Shown: positions 12,048-22,458 of the stretch, piece by piece
How the letters are laid out: the number at the start of each line of letters is the position of its first letter
Position numbering within the stretch: position 1 is the stretch's first letter
Origin: Narthecium ossifragum
Lineage: Eukaryota; Streptophyta; Magnoliopsida; Dioscoreales; Nartheciaceae
NCBI GenBank assembly: GCA_963920575.1
Contig: OY986965.1
Span: forward strand, 11,298,290-11,362,289
Reading direction: 5' to 3'
Length of the DNA stretch: 64,000 bases
Translations under genes and position numbers: made by a program
Notes under the pieces: model-generated
The model's database searches: none
What the model saw: the letters and a program-made list of their open reading frames with translations, nothing else
What the model was told of the DNA's origin: nothing

Positions 12048-13114
12048 TAATAGGCCCTGTTTGGTTTCGGGGGAATAGCAACCAAACACCCTCTCTATCC
12101 TTGGATTTCTATCCCAAGATAAAATGGGATTCCTATTCTGGAATAGTTGCTATCCCGGGTTCCTGCGTCCTTATCCGGGATTCAAGCGGACATTGCAATA
12201 AATTTTGCATTATAATATTAATAAAATGAGAAAATATTATTAATTAAATTATATGCATTATCATATAATTAATTAAACTACCAATATGTCGCATAAAATT
12301 TCAAAAGTGGAATTTACTTATTTTATATTATTTTAATAATATATATTAAAATAATAATATTATATGCATATAAATGGGTTTGCATGGGATGCATTCATGT
12401 TTATGACCATACTACGTCACGATGCTTTGTCATGTGGCGATGCGATCCTTCCTTGCGTTCGCCGTAGGTGGAGGCCACGTGTACGACGATGAGAAGAACG
12501 CCCTCAACACCGCGGAGCCATACAACCCGGCGGAGGGCGGGTGGACATCAATGCCGACGATGGCGGAAGAGTGGGCGTCCACCGGAGATGGCAAATAACC
12601 ATACATTGATATGAGAGGGATTCGCCGGTGGAGGCGTCGAACATGAAAGGTGGGGCGGTAATATTATACTTTATTATAATATATTCATGTTGATTATGTC
12701 GAATATGTTATTCAGAAGTTAAGGTGAATATATGCATCATAATATTAATAAAACGAGAAAATATTATTAATTAAATTATATGCTTTATCATATTATATGT
12801 ATTATCATATTATTAAGTAATTTATTAACGTCAATGTGAATATTATATGCATTATCATATTATTAATTAAACTACCAATATGTCCCATAAAAAATTCAAA
12901 AGTGGAATTTACTTTCCACCTCACCAATCCCTATTCATATTTCACCTTTTTCATCCAAATATCATTTCCTTATCTCATGTAATCATTACTTCCTATCTCT
13001 ACTTTTCAATCAAACACCAAAGTGGAATAACTTTTATCCAACTTATCCCAGCATACTAATCCCTATCCTCTCTTAAACCGAAATAGCCTATTCTGCAACC
13101 AGACGGTACCTTAA
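12048..13114. mobile_element. MITE-like block with weak inverted termini
   Basis: The left end AGGCCCTGTTTGGTT (12052 on) and the reversed right end AGGTACCGTCTGGTT share about two thirds of positions. They are flanked by TAA at 12048-12050 and 13112-13114, a PIF/Harbinger-like arrangement. Inside, an AT-rich segment occurs twice in direct orientation (about 12205-12316 and 12735-12920). Between the two copies sits GC-rich DNA with a kelch gene fragment. The terminal match is weak, so class and exact ends are uncertain. Confidence 0.42.
12458..12598 (+). pseudogene. Captured fragment of an F-box/kelch-repeat gene
   Basis: A 46-codon open stretch ending in TAA reads as one kelch blade. It contains AVGGGHVYDDEKNALNTAE and then AEGGWTSMPTMAEEW. 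Plant kelch F-box proteins of the KFB type (adaptors of ubiquitin ligases, some acting on phenylpropanoid enzymes) carry AGGHD..KNAL..AE.YD....W..LP.M. No F-box and no other blade is present, and GC content jumps against the AT-rich surroundings. I read it as a gene fragment carried by the MITE-like block, not a working gene. Confidence 0.62.
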
Positions 13115-13279
13115 GGTTATAGAAGTAGCCATTATATAGGCAAAGAGACTGTTTATATATGGTAATGTAAAGTATGGTAGGAACATATATGGAAGGAGAA
13201 TAATAAATATTCTCCATATATTCTAATAGAAGCAATATATCTACTTGAATTCATCCTTCTCGAGCACCAAAAGTTTCTT

Positions 13280-13651
<372 letters not shown>

Positions 13652-14381
13652 TTCGACAAAATGAACCCCCGGACTGGAGGGAAAGCAAAACAACTACATT
13701 ATAACAAAACTGGGCTCATGACTCTTTCTCCAGCGCACCGGTCTTCAAAACTGGGCTGCACGTCCTGCACCAGCTCTCGTCAGCTGGTCTGCTTCAACGT
13801 TCTCGAGCACCAGTAGTCAGCTGGCTACTCATGTTGTTAGCATGTATGGAAGAAAAGCCCAAGATGAATGAGGAAAATTGTAAAAATAATCACACCTTGT
13901 CATAACTCGTGAGGTTAGATCTTGACGGTACGTAGAATGCCCACTTATTTGAGCATCATCACACCTACAAAATATATGGACGGGCCGTGGCATTAGGAGC
14001 AAACTACGAGTCTTGACCTATTAACTAACTTGACTCAACTTCAAAGGTGATCCAAAAATACGCCTCCTCCCCGGCTGATGCCCGTTGAACCAAGTGAAGG
14101 TTGGGCCGACAAATGCCAATCTGGCCCGATATATTTTGCTTGGCTTGATGAGAAATTACGTCTGCTCGTTATCATTTCGATCGAGCTCGAATCTCTGACT
14201 GAGTTCGGAATCAAGTCCGACGTGAGTGATTTTAGCGCTACGAGCTGGATTGACACTTGACAGCCCACCAACCAAAACCAAACGAGCATGATATCAAAAC
14301 CATTTGCAGGCTTGCAGCCCGCATCCGGTTTTATTCAAACCCACGGCGCCTCGTTTCATCCCAGCTCTTATCCTGCTTCTT

Positions 14382-14403
14382 TTATATAATTATATATATA
14401 TAT
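14382..14403 (+). promoter_or_regulatory. TATA region of first DUF3774 gene
   Basis: A TTATATAATTATATATATAT stretch lies about 90-110 bp before the ATG, a normal plant spacing. The upstream 680 bp is shared with the second copy, so both genes have the same promoter sequence. Confidence 0.55.
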
Positions 14404-14493
14404 GCTTTCACTTCAAAGCAGAGATCACAAAATATTCTTCTCTTATAGTGAGTGTGAGTGTTCTAACCCGTCCAGAGATTACTTGATATAGGA

Positions 14494-14778
14494 ATGGCAT
14501 CTGCTGCGAGGAAGGCTTCTTTGGTGGCGGCGGCGAGCGTGGCGGCGGTGGAGGTTCTGAAGGATCAAGCTGGGCTTTGCCGATGGAATTATGCCTTCAG
14601 GTCCATACAGCAGCACGCAAAGAACAATCTGGGATCTTTGCCTCAGTCTAGAACAATGGTGGTGTCTTCTTCAGTATATGGAAGAAGAGAGATGGAAAGG
14701 GGCGATGGTGAGAAGGCCAGGAGATCAGAGGAGTCCCTGAGGGAGGTCATGTACTTGAGCTGTTGGGGTCCCAACTAG
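14494..14778 (+). CDS. Wound-induced polypeptide family protein (DUF3774), copy 1
   Basis: A single-exon, 94-residue protein. It has a short Ala/Val-rich N-terminus (residues 1-22), the family core LKDQAGLCRWNYAFRSIQQHAKNN split over residues 23-46, a variable Ser/Arg-rich middle, and the family's C-terminal signature VMYLSCWGPN directly before the stop. DUF3774 proteins are small plant proteins induced by wounding and, for some members, by low oxygen; their molecular role is unsettled. The ATG at 14494 fits the family length (about 80-100 aa) and lies behind a TATA stretch at normal distance. The frame is intact. An identical gene stands at 26156 and a diverged one at 43515. No signal peptide is evident; the N-terminal Ala/Val run is short and preceded by basic residues. 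Confidence 0.9.
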   Translation: MASAARKASLVAAASVAAVEVLKDQAGLCRWNYAFRSIQQHAKNNLGSLPQSRTMVVSSSVYGRREMERGDGEKARRSEESLREVMYLSCWGPN

Positions 14779-14872
14779 AGAGATTGGATCCGAGAAATCC
14801 AACAGAAGAAATCCAACAGAGTTCTATATGGCTAATCTAAATTGTCTATATTTTGGATAGATATATCTCAGG

Positions 14873-15391
14873 GATGATTCTATATACATCTATAATTCTT
14901 TCAAGTACACCACACTAAAACATTTGATATAATACCAGAGATATCCTTTATATGAAAGGTCTAAACTACCCTCCTATTCATGTTCTTTTAAACTCACCAT
15001 CATCCTCCCTATTCATGTTCTTCTAAGCACACCCCCCTTCCTCACCCCACTCCTCCTTCAACCTCTAACGAAGCTGCCATCACCACTTCCTCTTCTCCCT
15101 AACTCTAAAACCCCTCTCTCCAAGGTGAGGCATTGCCCCATACTTCCCTCCCATAGCCACATTACTCCTCAGGTTGCTCCTCACCTTCCCTCTCCATGGT
15201 GTTTGCTCTAACGGAGGCGTAGGGCTTCAAATGGTGTCGGGTAAGGCGTCGTGGGATTCGGATGGAGAAGACAAGGACCAAAGTCCCGCTGAAAAGGTAC
15301 AACTTCTCCTTCCTCGTTGTGTTCTCGAGCATAATTTTCAAGATCCCCGGCGGCTTGAGTTCGGACTGGTATGACTGAATTATATGTATAT
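14873..15391. other. Downstream flank / left part of Mutator-like block
   Basis: This is unrelated to the sequence after the second DUF3774 copy. It has AT-rich DNA, then CT-rich DNA (about 14970-15130) with the repeat 'cctattcatgttctt', and no supported gene. The left end of the Mutator-like element must lie in or near this stretch, but I could not find its terminal inverted repeat. Confidence 0.4.
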
Positions 15392-15611
15392 GTTCGGCTA
15401 TACGAAGCCGAAACATATAAATTATATCGGTTTCATATAACCGAACTTTACTGATATGTTCGGTTTATTCCAACCGAACTTACAAATGCGTTCAGTTTAG
15501 TCCAACCGAATAATTTATACCTTTTCGGTTGGATTAAACCGAACATTATACACTCTTTCGGTTGAGCTTAACCGAAATAATTGATTATTTTCAGTTTTAA
15601 TCAACCGAACA
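15392..15611. repeat. Array of seven TTCGGTT/AACCGAA palindromes, about 33-bp period
   Basis: Each unit is an imperfect palindrome of the form TTCGGTT-N6-AACCGAA. Units begin near 15392, 15426, 15458, 15490, 15523, 15557 and 15589, so spacing is 32-34 bp. Linkers are AT-rich and not conserved. The array lies directly upstream of the transposase gene. The same array type recurs at 17318-17635 and 20294-20490. Confidence 0.9.
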
Positions 15612-15769
15612 TTGTCAAGGCACGCTATTTTATGAAATATTACGCCATACTAGCTTGATTAGATCATTGACGATATGGGTTCACACTCCAGGCGTATGTT
15701 TCTACTGCCGATAGCGCTGTCGGAAATGCTATTGTTCAGGACTTTTCGGAGGCCTTTACGACCCCCACG

Positions 15770-17139
15770 GTATGTATTTTAAATGAGATATTTAATTGCA
15801 TTATTATTTGTATTTACGTTCAGTGCATTTACATACAGGGCTAACACTGATTCAATGGTGCAAGTGCAGATATTTTCCAGCCAGGAAACTCTTATCCATT
15901 GGGTTCAAGAGATTGGAAGGCAAAATGGACTAGTAGTGGTGATCCAACACTCCGAGGCAGCAGGACCTGGTAGAAGGGCAAGGCTAACGTTTGCATGTGA
16001 GAGAAGTGGGGAGTATAGGAGCTCGGCCAAGTATAGAGAGAAGCAGGGCAAGAAGCCGAGGAAGTTGACAACCAAGGGTGCAGAAAGAAAGACAGTGGAA
16101 ACCAGCACAAAGAAATGTGGATGTCCATTTAAACTGAAGGCAGTGAAGCTCCCATCTGATGATGACTGGATGGTGAGGGTGGTGTGTGGGGTGCACAATC
16201 ACCCACATGCAAGACACCTCGAAGGCCACTCATATGCCGGGAGACTATCATCCTCAGAGGAGGTCATGATGGTTGCTATGTCAGAGCGCTTGATAAAGCC
16301 AAGAGACATATTGAATACTATCTAGGCACACAATATATCGAATGTGTCAACAATGAAGAACATATACAACGCCCGGGCAAAGCATAGAGTTGTTGAGAGA
16401 GCGGGGAGATCGGAGATGCAGTCTCTCCTGCACCATCTGCACGAGAGTGGGTACGTTGAGTGGCACACAACCGACGAAGCCACGTCTTGTGTTCAGAGCA
16501 TCTTCTGGGCACACCCTACATCGGTGGAGCTATTGCGTGCCTTTCCAGAGGTCCTGGTTATGGATTGCACGTACAAAAGTAACAAGTACCGTCTCCCGCT
16601 ACTTGAAATAGTTGGAGCTACATCAACGAATCTCACATATGCAGCGGCCTTTGCATATCTCCAGTCTGAGACGGAAGGCACTTACTCATGGGCTCTAGAC
16701 AAGCTGAATGATCTGATGGATGGATGTGTGAAGCAGCGAGTTATCGTGACAGATAGAGACTTGGCCTTGATGAATGCAGTAGAGCGCGTATTTCCAAAAA
16801 CGAATCACATGCTCTGCAAATGGCATATCGGCACTAATATCCTCGCCAACTGCCGCAAGACGTTCGAAACCACTGAGAAGTGAAATTCATTCTTGTGTAC
16901 GTGGAATTTGGTGGTATCCTCACCTACCGTGGATGCTTATACCGTGAACCTCCAACACTTTGAGCGCACTTTTATGGGATACCCAAAAGCCATTGAGTTG
17001 GGTTCGTGGTCATGACAAACGTGCCGAGGGTTGGAGCATTTACGTGAAGGAGATTGCCCATTTCAAGCAGATCATCCCCTCGTCAGTTGCCACCAGAGAA
17101 ACTATTGATATCGATCCCGATTCCGACTCCGACTGCTGA
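15770..17139 (+). pseudogene. FAR1/MuDR-type Mutator transposase, broken
   Basis: The gene would encode a DDE transposase. A likely intron at 15770-15838 (GTATGT...ACATACAG) precedes the main exon, so the in-frame ATG at 15783 is probably intronic. From 15839 a FAR1-type zinc domain is seen (FACERSGEYRS, KCGCPFKLKA, CGVHNHPHARH). The MULE catalytic domain follows with VMDCTYKSNKYRLP (first Asp), VTDRDLALMNAVE (second Asp) and CKWHIGTN. In-frame TAG at 16323-16325 and TGA at 16881-16883 interrupt it; the latter falls where relatives have Trp (EKWNSF). After about 16990 the SWIM finger is missing and a short acidic tail (DPDSDSD) ends at TGA 17137-17139, indicating an internal deletion. It converges with the MAIN-like gene at 18405-20216. 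Confidence 0.85.
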
Positions 17140-17317
17140 GACCAATAGTTATCTATTTTGTGTTGTGGTTGTTCGATTTCTTCATGTATTAAAAACTGAG
17201 TAGGGGATTATGGTTATGTAATATGGTATACTGATGCACTTGTACCCAATAGTTATCTATTTTGTGTTGTGGTTCGATTTCTTCATGTATTAAAAACTGA
17301 GTAGGGGATTATGGTTA

Positions 17318-17635
17318 TGTTCGGTTATAAGAAACCGAATATAACCCAGACGTTCGGTTGAATTAAACCGAACACGGTATTCATGTTCGGTCTTATTCAA
17401 CCGAACCTATAGAAGATCGATCTTCAAGCCTCTTAAAGATGGATCTCTTCTGTGCATCCAATGTTCCAGAGGATGGGTTTATAGAAGATCGATCTTTCAT
17501 CAGGAAAAGATCGATCTTCGTTATTTGGCCGCCGAGCTATATATTGTATTCAGATTCTTTTAAACGAACTTATCTGATTTGTTCGGTTTTATTAAACCGA
17601 AATGCTGGGTGTTGTTCGGTTGCTTAAAGCCGAAC
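17318..17635. repeat. Intergenic TTCGGTT/AACCGAA palindromes split by an AGATCGATCT block
   Basis: Three units at about 17318-17407 and two at about 17581-17635 keep the 33-bp spacing of the array at 15392. Between them (17410-17520) lie three AGATCGATCT palindromes (in GAAGATCGATCTTC, GAAGATCGATCTTT and AAAGATCGATCTTC). A near-duplicate of 'ccaatagttatctattttgtgttgtgg' also stands just before (17142 and 17246). The array is in the shared 3' region of two convergent genes. Confidence 0.85.
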
Positions 17636-17695
17636 ATAGCAATAAATTTTGATTGGTTACGATCAATAAACATAACAAGCTACAAGGAATGATTT

Positions 17696-18012
17696 GGATC
17701 GATCCAGACAATTTGGATCGATCCATGGATTTTTGGATCGCTCCCAATGCGGTTGGGATCGATCCAGACCCTTTTCCAGAGAGCCATATTTTCTGTCAAG
17801 TATTGGATCGATCCGGATCCTTAATGGATCGATCTAAATATCTTTCTCTAGAGAGCTGGGTACAAATTGGATCGATCCAAATCATCATTGGATCGATCCA
17901 TATTCCTAGTATTAAGAGCTATGATTCTCTACTACATCTTGGATCGATCCAAACCCATATTGGATCGATCCAAGTTGTTCGAAACCCAGATTTTGACATC
18001 TTGGATCGATCC
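17696..18012. repeat. Array of GGATCGATCC palindromes
   Basis: Ten to eleven copies of GGATCGATCC or one-base variants lie at about 17696, 17715, 17734, 17756, 17804, 17825, 17868, 17889, 17940, 17960 and 18001. Most steps are 19-22 bp, with some about double, so the palindromes come in pairs. ORFs across this array are by-products of its periodicity. Confidence 0.9.
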
Positions 18013-18404
18013 AAACCGATTTCAAGGTGCGTCACATGCCAAAGTAGAAACTATAGACTTCCACACTGACGAAATTAACATAACAAAATCTGCTTATCCA
18101 CATCCAGTTGCTCAAAACATACTAAATTCAAACTTGCTACACTTGCTCAAACTACACTCTTCCTCTTCCTCCTCGCCTCTGGTACGTGTGTACTCCAGTG
18201 TAATCTCCGTGCATATGTACGATCCCACTGACTTCGCGCCATCTTCTCATATGCTCGTCGACGCTCCATTCACTCCCGTGCGCAACAGTATCGTCAATAA
18301 GCTCCACAGCGCGATCAAACTAGGGTTAAAACAAGTAGGCGTAAATATAAGTACCATATTGAGGAAGTTAGTAGTAACTATCGTGCTTTGATTTAAAAGG
18401 AATT

Positions 18405-20216
18405 CTAGTATTGACTCACAATAACAGCTAAGTCACGTGTCGCTCGGCGGTTCCGATACGAAGCTGATATGAAGTCTGGGTTTTGCACCCTCACGTGAGA
18501 AATAGATCTGTACCATCCCATGTACTGCGGCACGGATTGTTGTGGCCTTTGTCGGACTTTAGTGCCAGTCCTTGCTGCCCGGATCGTGTGGTCGGTCCAT
18601 CTATTCCAATACCCCGGCACGAAGTCGAAGTTCCTCGTATATCCTCGTCCAGTCTTCCCGGTGGCTATAAACTGGGAGGTAGGCTTTAGTGGTTCTCCCG
18701 GGATAATCTGTACAATCCCGAATTAACGAAGTACCCTATCTGGATGATAGGGCTCGACATACTCCATACCACGCAACGTGCCGAAGTAGAAGCTGATATT
18801 ATCTTCTGGAAATGGTCCCCTTTCCTTTTCATAAGGATCCCAATCAACCTGTAATCAATGCAAAAATAAGTACCATATATGAACATCTGTATGGTGAACA
18901 ATTTGTAGCTATAAGTTTCAGCTCACATGCTCTCCCGTTAGATTATCCAGTGCCTCACGCATGTTCTTTACGTTCACGGCAATATCACGACCATCTCTAC
19001 TCGGGACCCAGCGTTTCACGCGCGGTTGGTCCCACGTGTAGTGAGGATTTCGGTTACAACTCACGATTGACGGCAAATGATCGTATGCCCATGCCTGTAC
19101 GAAATCAAACATAGCGAAGATAAATAATGGTATTAGGAGAGAATAAATAAAATGCATGTCCGACATAAGACATTACCTCAAGCAAAGTAAGATATCCACC
19201 CATCTGCTTAGTTGCCCACCTACTACCGGCACCCAAATGTCGGTATAAGTATGCTAGGGTTGCAGCACCCCATGCATACTGACTAGTAGCCTGCACATCC
19301 CTGAACGCAAGTAGGTACGACGCATGTACTTTGATCCCTGACTTATCAGAAAATAGCGTGCACCCCACAAGGTAAAGTAGAAACGCCTTTACCGAACGAT
19401 CAAAACCAACCTTTTCTATAGTACATTCTTCCTTCAGCCAACCAAGCTTTAGCGACCCTTTGTTATCCTCTAGGTGCTTGTAAGCACTATCGATGGCGAC
19501 TCCCAGCTGATCGGAGACCAACTGTGATGCATTGACAATGTTCAGTCTGCGGCAATCCAAGGGTCGTCCCTCGACTGAGATGCCTAAAATGGATCTCACA
19601 TCGGAAAGTGTGGTGGTCATCTCCCCGCACGGCAGGTGGAAGGTGTTGGTCTCCGGCTGCCATCGCTCAACAAGTGCAGAGACGATCACCTTACTGATCG
19701 TCGTGTACGTACAATCCAGTAGATTTCCTAAACCTGATTGATGGACAGCCGCTCTAAATGCGTCATCGTTGAGGCCGTGCCATGACTTCACCATGTACCC
19801 ATGAGCCACACATTTCAATGGGAGGCGTTCCTGCATTGTTAAGACATCGAGAATTAAATACGTGTTGCAATAAAAAACAACAAAATTAAAATTTGTGTGG
19901 TAATAACGAAACAATATACCACTCCACGCCAAATGCGATATGCGACGTGAGTTCTGAACTCCGTTAGGACACTCTCGTCCTCAGGCCCGCCAGGAATGGG
20001 ACCGCTTGTATCAAATTCTTCTTCTTGTTCCCCACCCCATTCCTCCTCATCTGCATGATCACCACCACCTCCCTCACCACCACCCCCCTCACCCAACCCT
20101 TCATATGCCTCGTCCTCTTCATCATATTCCTCTCTCCGCCGTCGCCTCTCAGATGCCGTGGCCCGACGGCGTTCAATCTCCGGGACCAACGACGAGCTCT
20201 CCCCTATTTGCTTCAA
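18405..20216 (-). pseudogene. Plant mobile domain (MAIN-like) gene, one nonsense codon
   Basis: The gene would encode a plant mobile domain (PMD) protein, related to MAIN/MAIL1, which act in silencing and genome stability, and to PMD genes carried by transposons. On the minus strand, exon 1 (from ATG 20216) gives a Glu/Gly-rich leader and ends near 19924. Exon 2 follows AATGCAG at about 19833 and carries the PMD core (LKCVAHGYMVKSW, NLLDCTYTTISKVIVSALV, ERWQPETNTFHLPCGEMT, LSDVRSILGISVEGRPLD, YLTLLEV). Exon 3 (about 19094-18928) has WAYDHLPSIV and VKRWVPSRDG. Exon 4 (from about 18850) has DWDPYEKERGPFPED and YVEPYHPDRVLR. The frame is stopped by TAA at 18723-18725, where relatives read Gln-Phe-Gly; CAA to TAA is the likely change. 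It then stays open to about 18405. A palindrome array lies just upstream of its start. Confidence 0.82.
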
Positions 20217-20293
20217 ACGAGCCCCTTTACCTGTCCGACATCAATGGTTAAGTTAAGGTTCCAATCGGCCGGTAATATCCACCCAACAAGATA

Positions 20294-20490
20294 GTTCGGT
20301 TAGTTTTAACTGAACAAATCATATTTGTTCGGTTTTATATAGCCGAACTAAAATCATATGTGCGGTTTTATATAGCCGAACTAAAATCATTTTTTCGGTT
20401 TTACATAGCCGAACTAAAATCATTTGTTCGGTTTTATATACCCGAACTAAAATCATATCTTCGGCTGAGTAAAACCGGACATTTAGACTT
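20294..20490. repeat. Third TTCGGTT palindrome array, upstream of the MAIN-like gene
   Basis: About six units of the form TTCGGTTTTATATAGCCGAA, with linkers such as CTAAAATCATATG, repeat every 33 bp from 20294. The array lies within 80-280 bp upstream of the ATG of the minus-strand MAIN-like gene, mirroring the array upstream of the transposase. Confidence 0.9.
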
Positions 20491-20728
20491 AGGTCGGCCA
20501 TATACGAACGAACTATATACATACAGGGCGGCCTCACGATGCCGAATTTTTTGCAGGAAAAAGCAAATATACGAATGGGATGCCTAAATCCGTTACCTCT
20601 TCCGGTCTCCTTGGATTTCGCCTTCCCTTTCTCCATTATTTCGTCTTCTTTTCCCTCGATCTCTTGCCGTCGAAGAAGCAATGGGCGGGCCGGCTCGGAT
20701 GAAGGCGTTTGTAGATGACAGCCGGTCT

Positions 20729-20928
20729 NNNNNNNNNNNNNNNNNNNNNNNNNNNNNNNNNNNNNNNNNNNNNNNNNNNNNNNNNNNNNNNNNNNNNNNN
20801 NNNNNNNNNNNNNNNNNNNNNNNNNNNNNNNNNNNNNNNNNNNNNNNNNNNNNNNNNNNNNNNNNNNNNNNNNNNNNNNNNNNNNNNNNNNNNNNNNNNN
20901 NNNNNNNNNNNNNNNNNNNNNNNNNNNN
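20729..20928. other. Assembly gap of exactly 200 N
   Basis: A run of 200 undetermined bases, a round number typical of a scaffold join of unknown size. ORFs crossing it are meaningless. Confidence 0.99.
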
Positions 20929-20993
20929 TGACGTGATAACCCAAACAAGTCCCACTACTTATCGTCAATGAGCCACTGGTATCTAGCGGTGTC

Positions 20994-21471
20994 CATCCGG
21001 GCTAGGTCGGGTTGGAGGTAATTCTCGGTTCGGCCCTTGTAATCATCCGGACCGGGCCAGGCAAGTGCCGGGTCCAATAAACCATCCACCCAGTCTGGCC
21101 CAGGTATGACCCTGCCCGGCTTGAAGACCGGGCTGGATCGGACCGAATCGGGCTGAACTCAGCCGGCCTGCCCCATCTTTCTTCCTCTGTTGAACACCCC
21201 TGCTCGAGATTCCATTTTTCTTCCTCTTTCTTCCTCTCTTGAACCCGGCCCCCCAGCTCTTCTGGCCCATCCTTTCTATCTCCCCCCCTCTCCCCCTCCT
21301 TCCGCATCACCTCCCCCACCCCCCTAGCACCCCTACCTCCGCATCGCCGCTCGCCGCTACACCTGCCTCCTCCGCTCCGAGCGCCACCGCCCTCTCCTCC
21401 CCCCCGCGGCCTCCTCCCTCAACTTCACCCGCGAATCCCCCCTACTGACCCTCGATATCTCCGTCACCGAC
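20994..21471 (-). mobile_element. Relic of the GC-rich hAT-like element
   Basis: It begins TAGCGGTGTCCATCCGGG, close to the terminus TAGGGTGTCCAAA of the element at 44459-45478. It shares the same CCGGACCGGGCC-rich body, including a block equivalent to the 'ccggatgattaccagggccgg' part of that element in reverse. The other end is lost at the LTR that starts at 21472. The CT-rich tail (21180-21450) reads as low-complexity peptide in several frames and is not a gene. Confidence 0.6.
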
Positions 21472-22453
21472 TGATGTCGCTCAAATGTGTCACACACAGC
21501 GGTCGCGGTGCAGTACAACATAAGAGAGATCGAACCCACAGAGAGACAAACAGAAAGGATCCAGAAACACAAATAATAATGAATTGAAAACGAACAAGAA
21601 CTTAAGAATTAACTGAATTAGATCAAAGGATTTAATTATAATGTAATATTAAATAAAGATATCATGGTTTTAATAAGGCTAGGCTTCATGAATCACTTCA
21701 CTCGGACTTAGGTTCTTCTTCTACCAACGGTTCATTCAATACTCAGTTAAGGGATTCACATCCCAATCACCTTAACCGGAAGATATTGAATTATGAATCT
21801 AACAAAATATATAAATGTCTCCTCCTATGATTGATTCTTCCTTATTATAGTTCTAACTTCATCCAACCCAAATCTAAGAATATATGATACCGGCTGTCAC
21901 TACATGCAACGTATAACAAAAGTTCATCGGGACAAAGCCCTAACTCTATCTTACCAGATCTCTAAGAATATACAATACCAACTCTCACAATCGGCAATGC
22001 ATAGCAAAGATTTCTCGAGATAAAGTAGGTAAACAATATATATAATCCTTGAAGATTCAATACATAGAAAAGAGTTTAACAATAAAGATTAAAACTATGA
22101 ACCATGATGAAGAAGAAACCCTAATCCTCGCTAGATCATCCGTCCGCCATGCCCGCGGCTTACCCGGCCATGGATGGAGATTTCTTCATCTTCTTTCTTG
22201 CTTTTCTCCCCTCCAAAGCTCTGTAGAAAACCCCTTGGAACCCTAGAAAGAGTCCTATTTATAGCCTTAAAGTATCTCCATCCTCGGATTAGATCTGAGC
22301 CATTAATTTTCTTCACTGCGAAGGTAAGATCGATCCTTTCATAGGTGTAAGATCGATCCTTTGATATCAAAATATTCAATTTCTGGCTACCCCCGAGGAA
22401 GATCGATCCTTTGATAGAAGCATGATCGATCCTTCTCAGTAGGATAGATAATA
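21472..22453 (-). mobile_element. LTR of family C (reversed, truncated)
   Basis: It starts TGATGTCGCTCAAATGTGTC, the reverse complement of the end of the LTRs at 28626-30302 and 35486-37235. It runs through the same blocks (reverse of 'gggattcgacctctctta', 'gaaccattg', 'catagcaaag'). At about 22454 a family B solo LTR has inserted. After it (24919 on) only a short, diverged piece with 'ccttctcagtaggatgg' remains, so the far LTR end is lost. AGATCGATCCTT motifs at 22328-22432 are the palindrome cluster of this family. Confidence 0.7.
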
Positions 22454-22458
22454 GGATG

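Larger units (their letters stand above)
13679..14872 (+). repeat. Segmental duplication, copy 1 (DUF3774 unit)
   Basis: The sequence from the GGAAAGCAAAACAACTACAT motif to GGATAGATATATCTCAG recurs at 25341-26517 with a constant offset of 11662 bp until just past the coding region. Every base I compared in the gene and its 680-bp upstream region was the same. The differences I see lie near the 3' end: copy 1 has an extra 'agaaatccaaca' 12-bp repeat and single changes beside it. The next bases on both sides are unrelated. Confidence 0.9.

Noticed and set aside
14041..14289. 82-codon minus-strand ORF duplicated at 25703-25951
   Set aside because: It lies in the promoter region of the DUF3774 genes and is conserved only because the whole unit is duplicated.
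15392..15611. CRISPR-like array of regular repeats and spacers
   Set aside because: Repeats are short palindromes with drifting linkers in a plant transposon, with no cas genes and no leader.
17653..18391. ORFs with repeated LDRSK/WIDP-like peptides
   Set aside because: The peptide repeats are just GGATCGATCC in two frames, not a repeat protein.
20319..20971. Several ORFs of about 75-210 codons on both strands
   Set aside because: They run through 200 undetermined bases or the palindrome array and have no real coding support.
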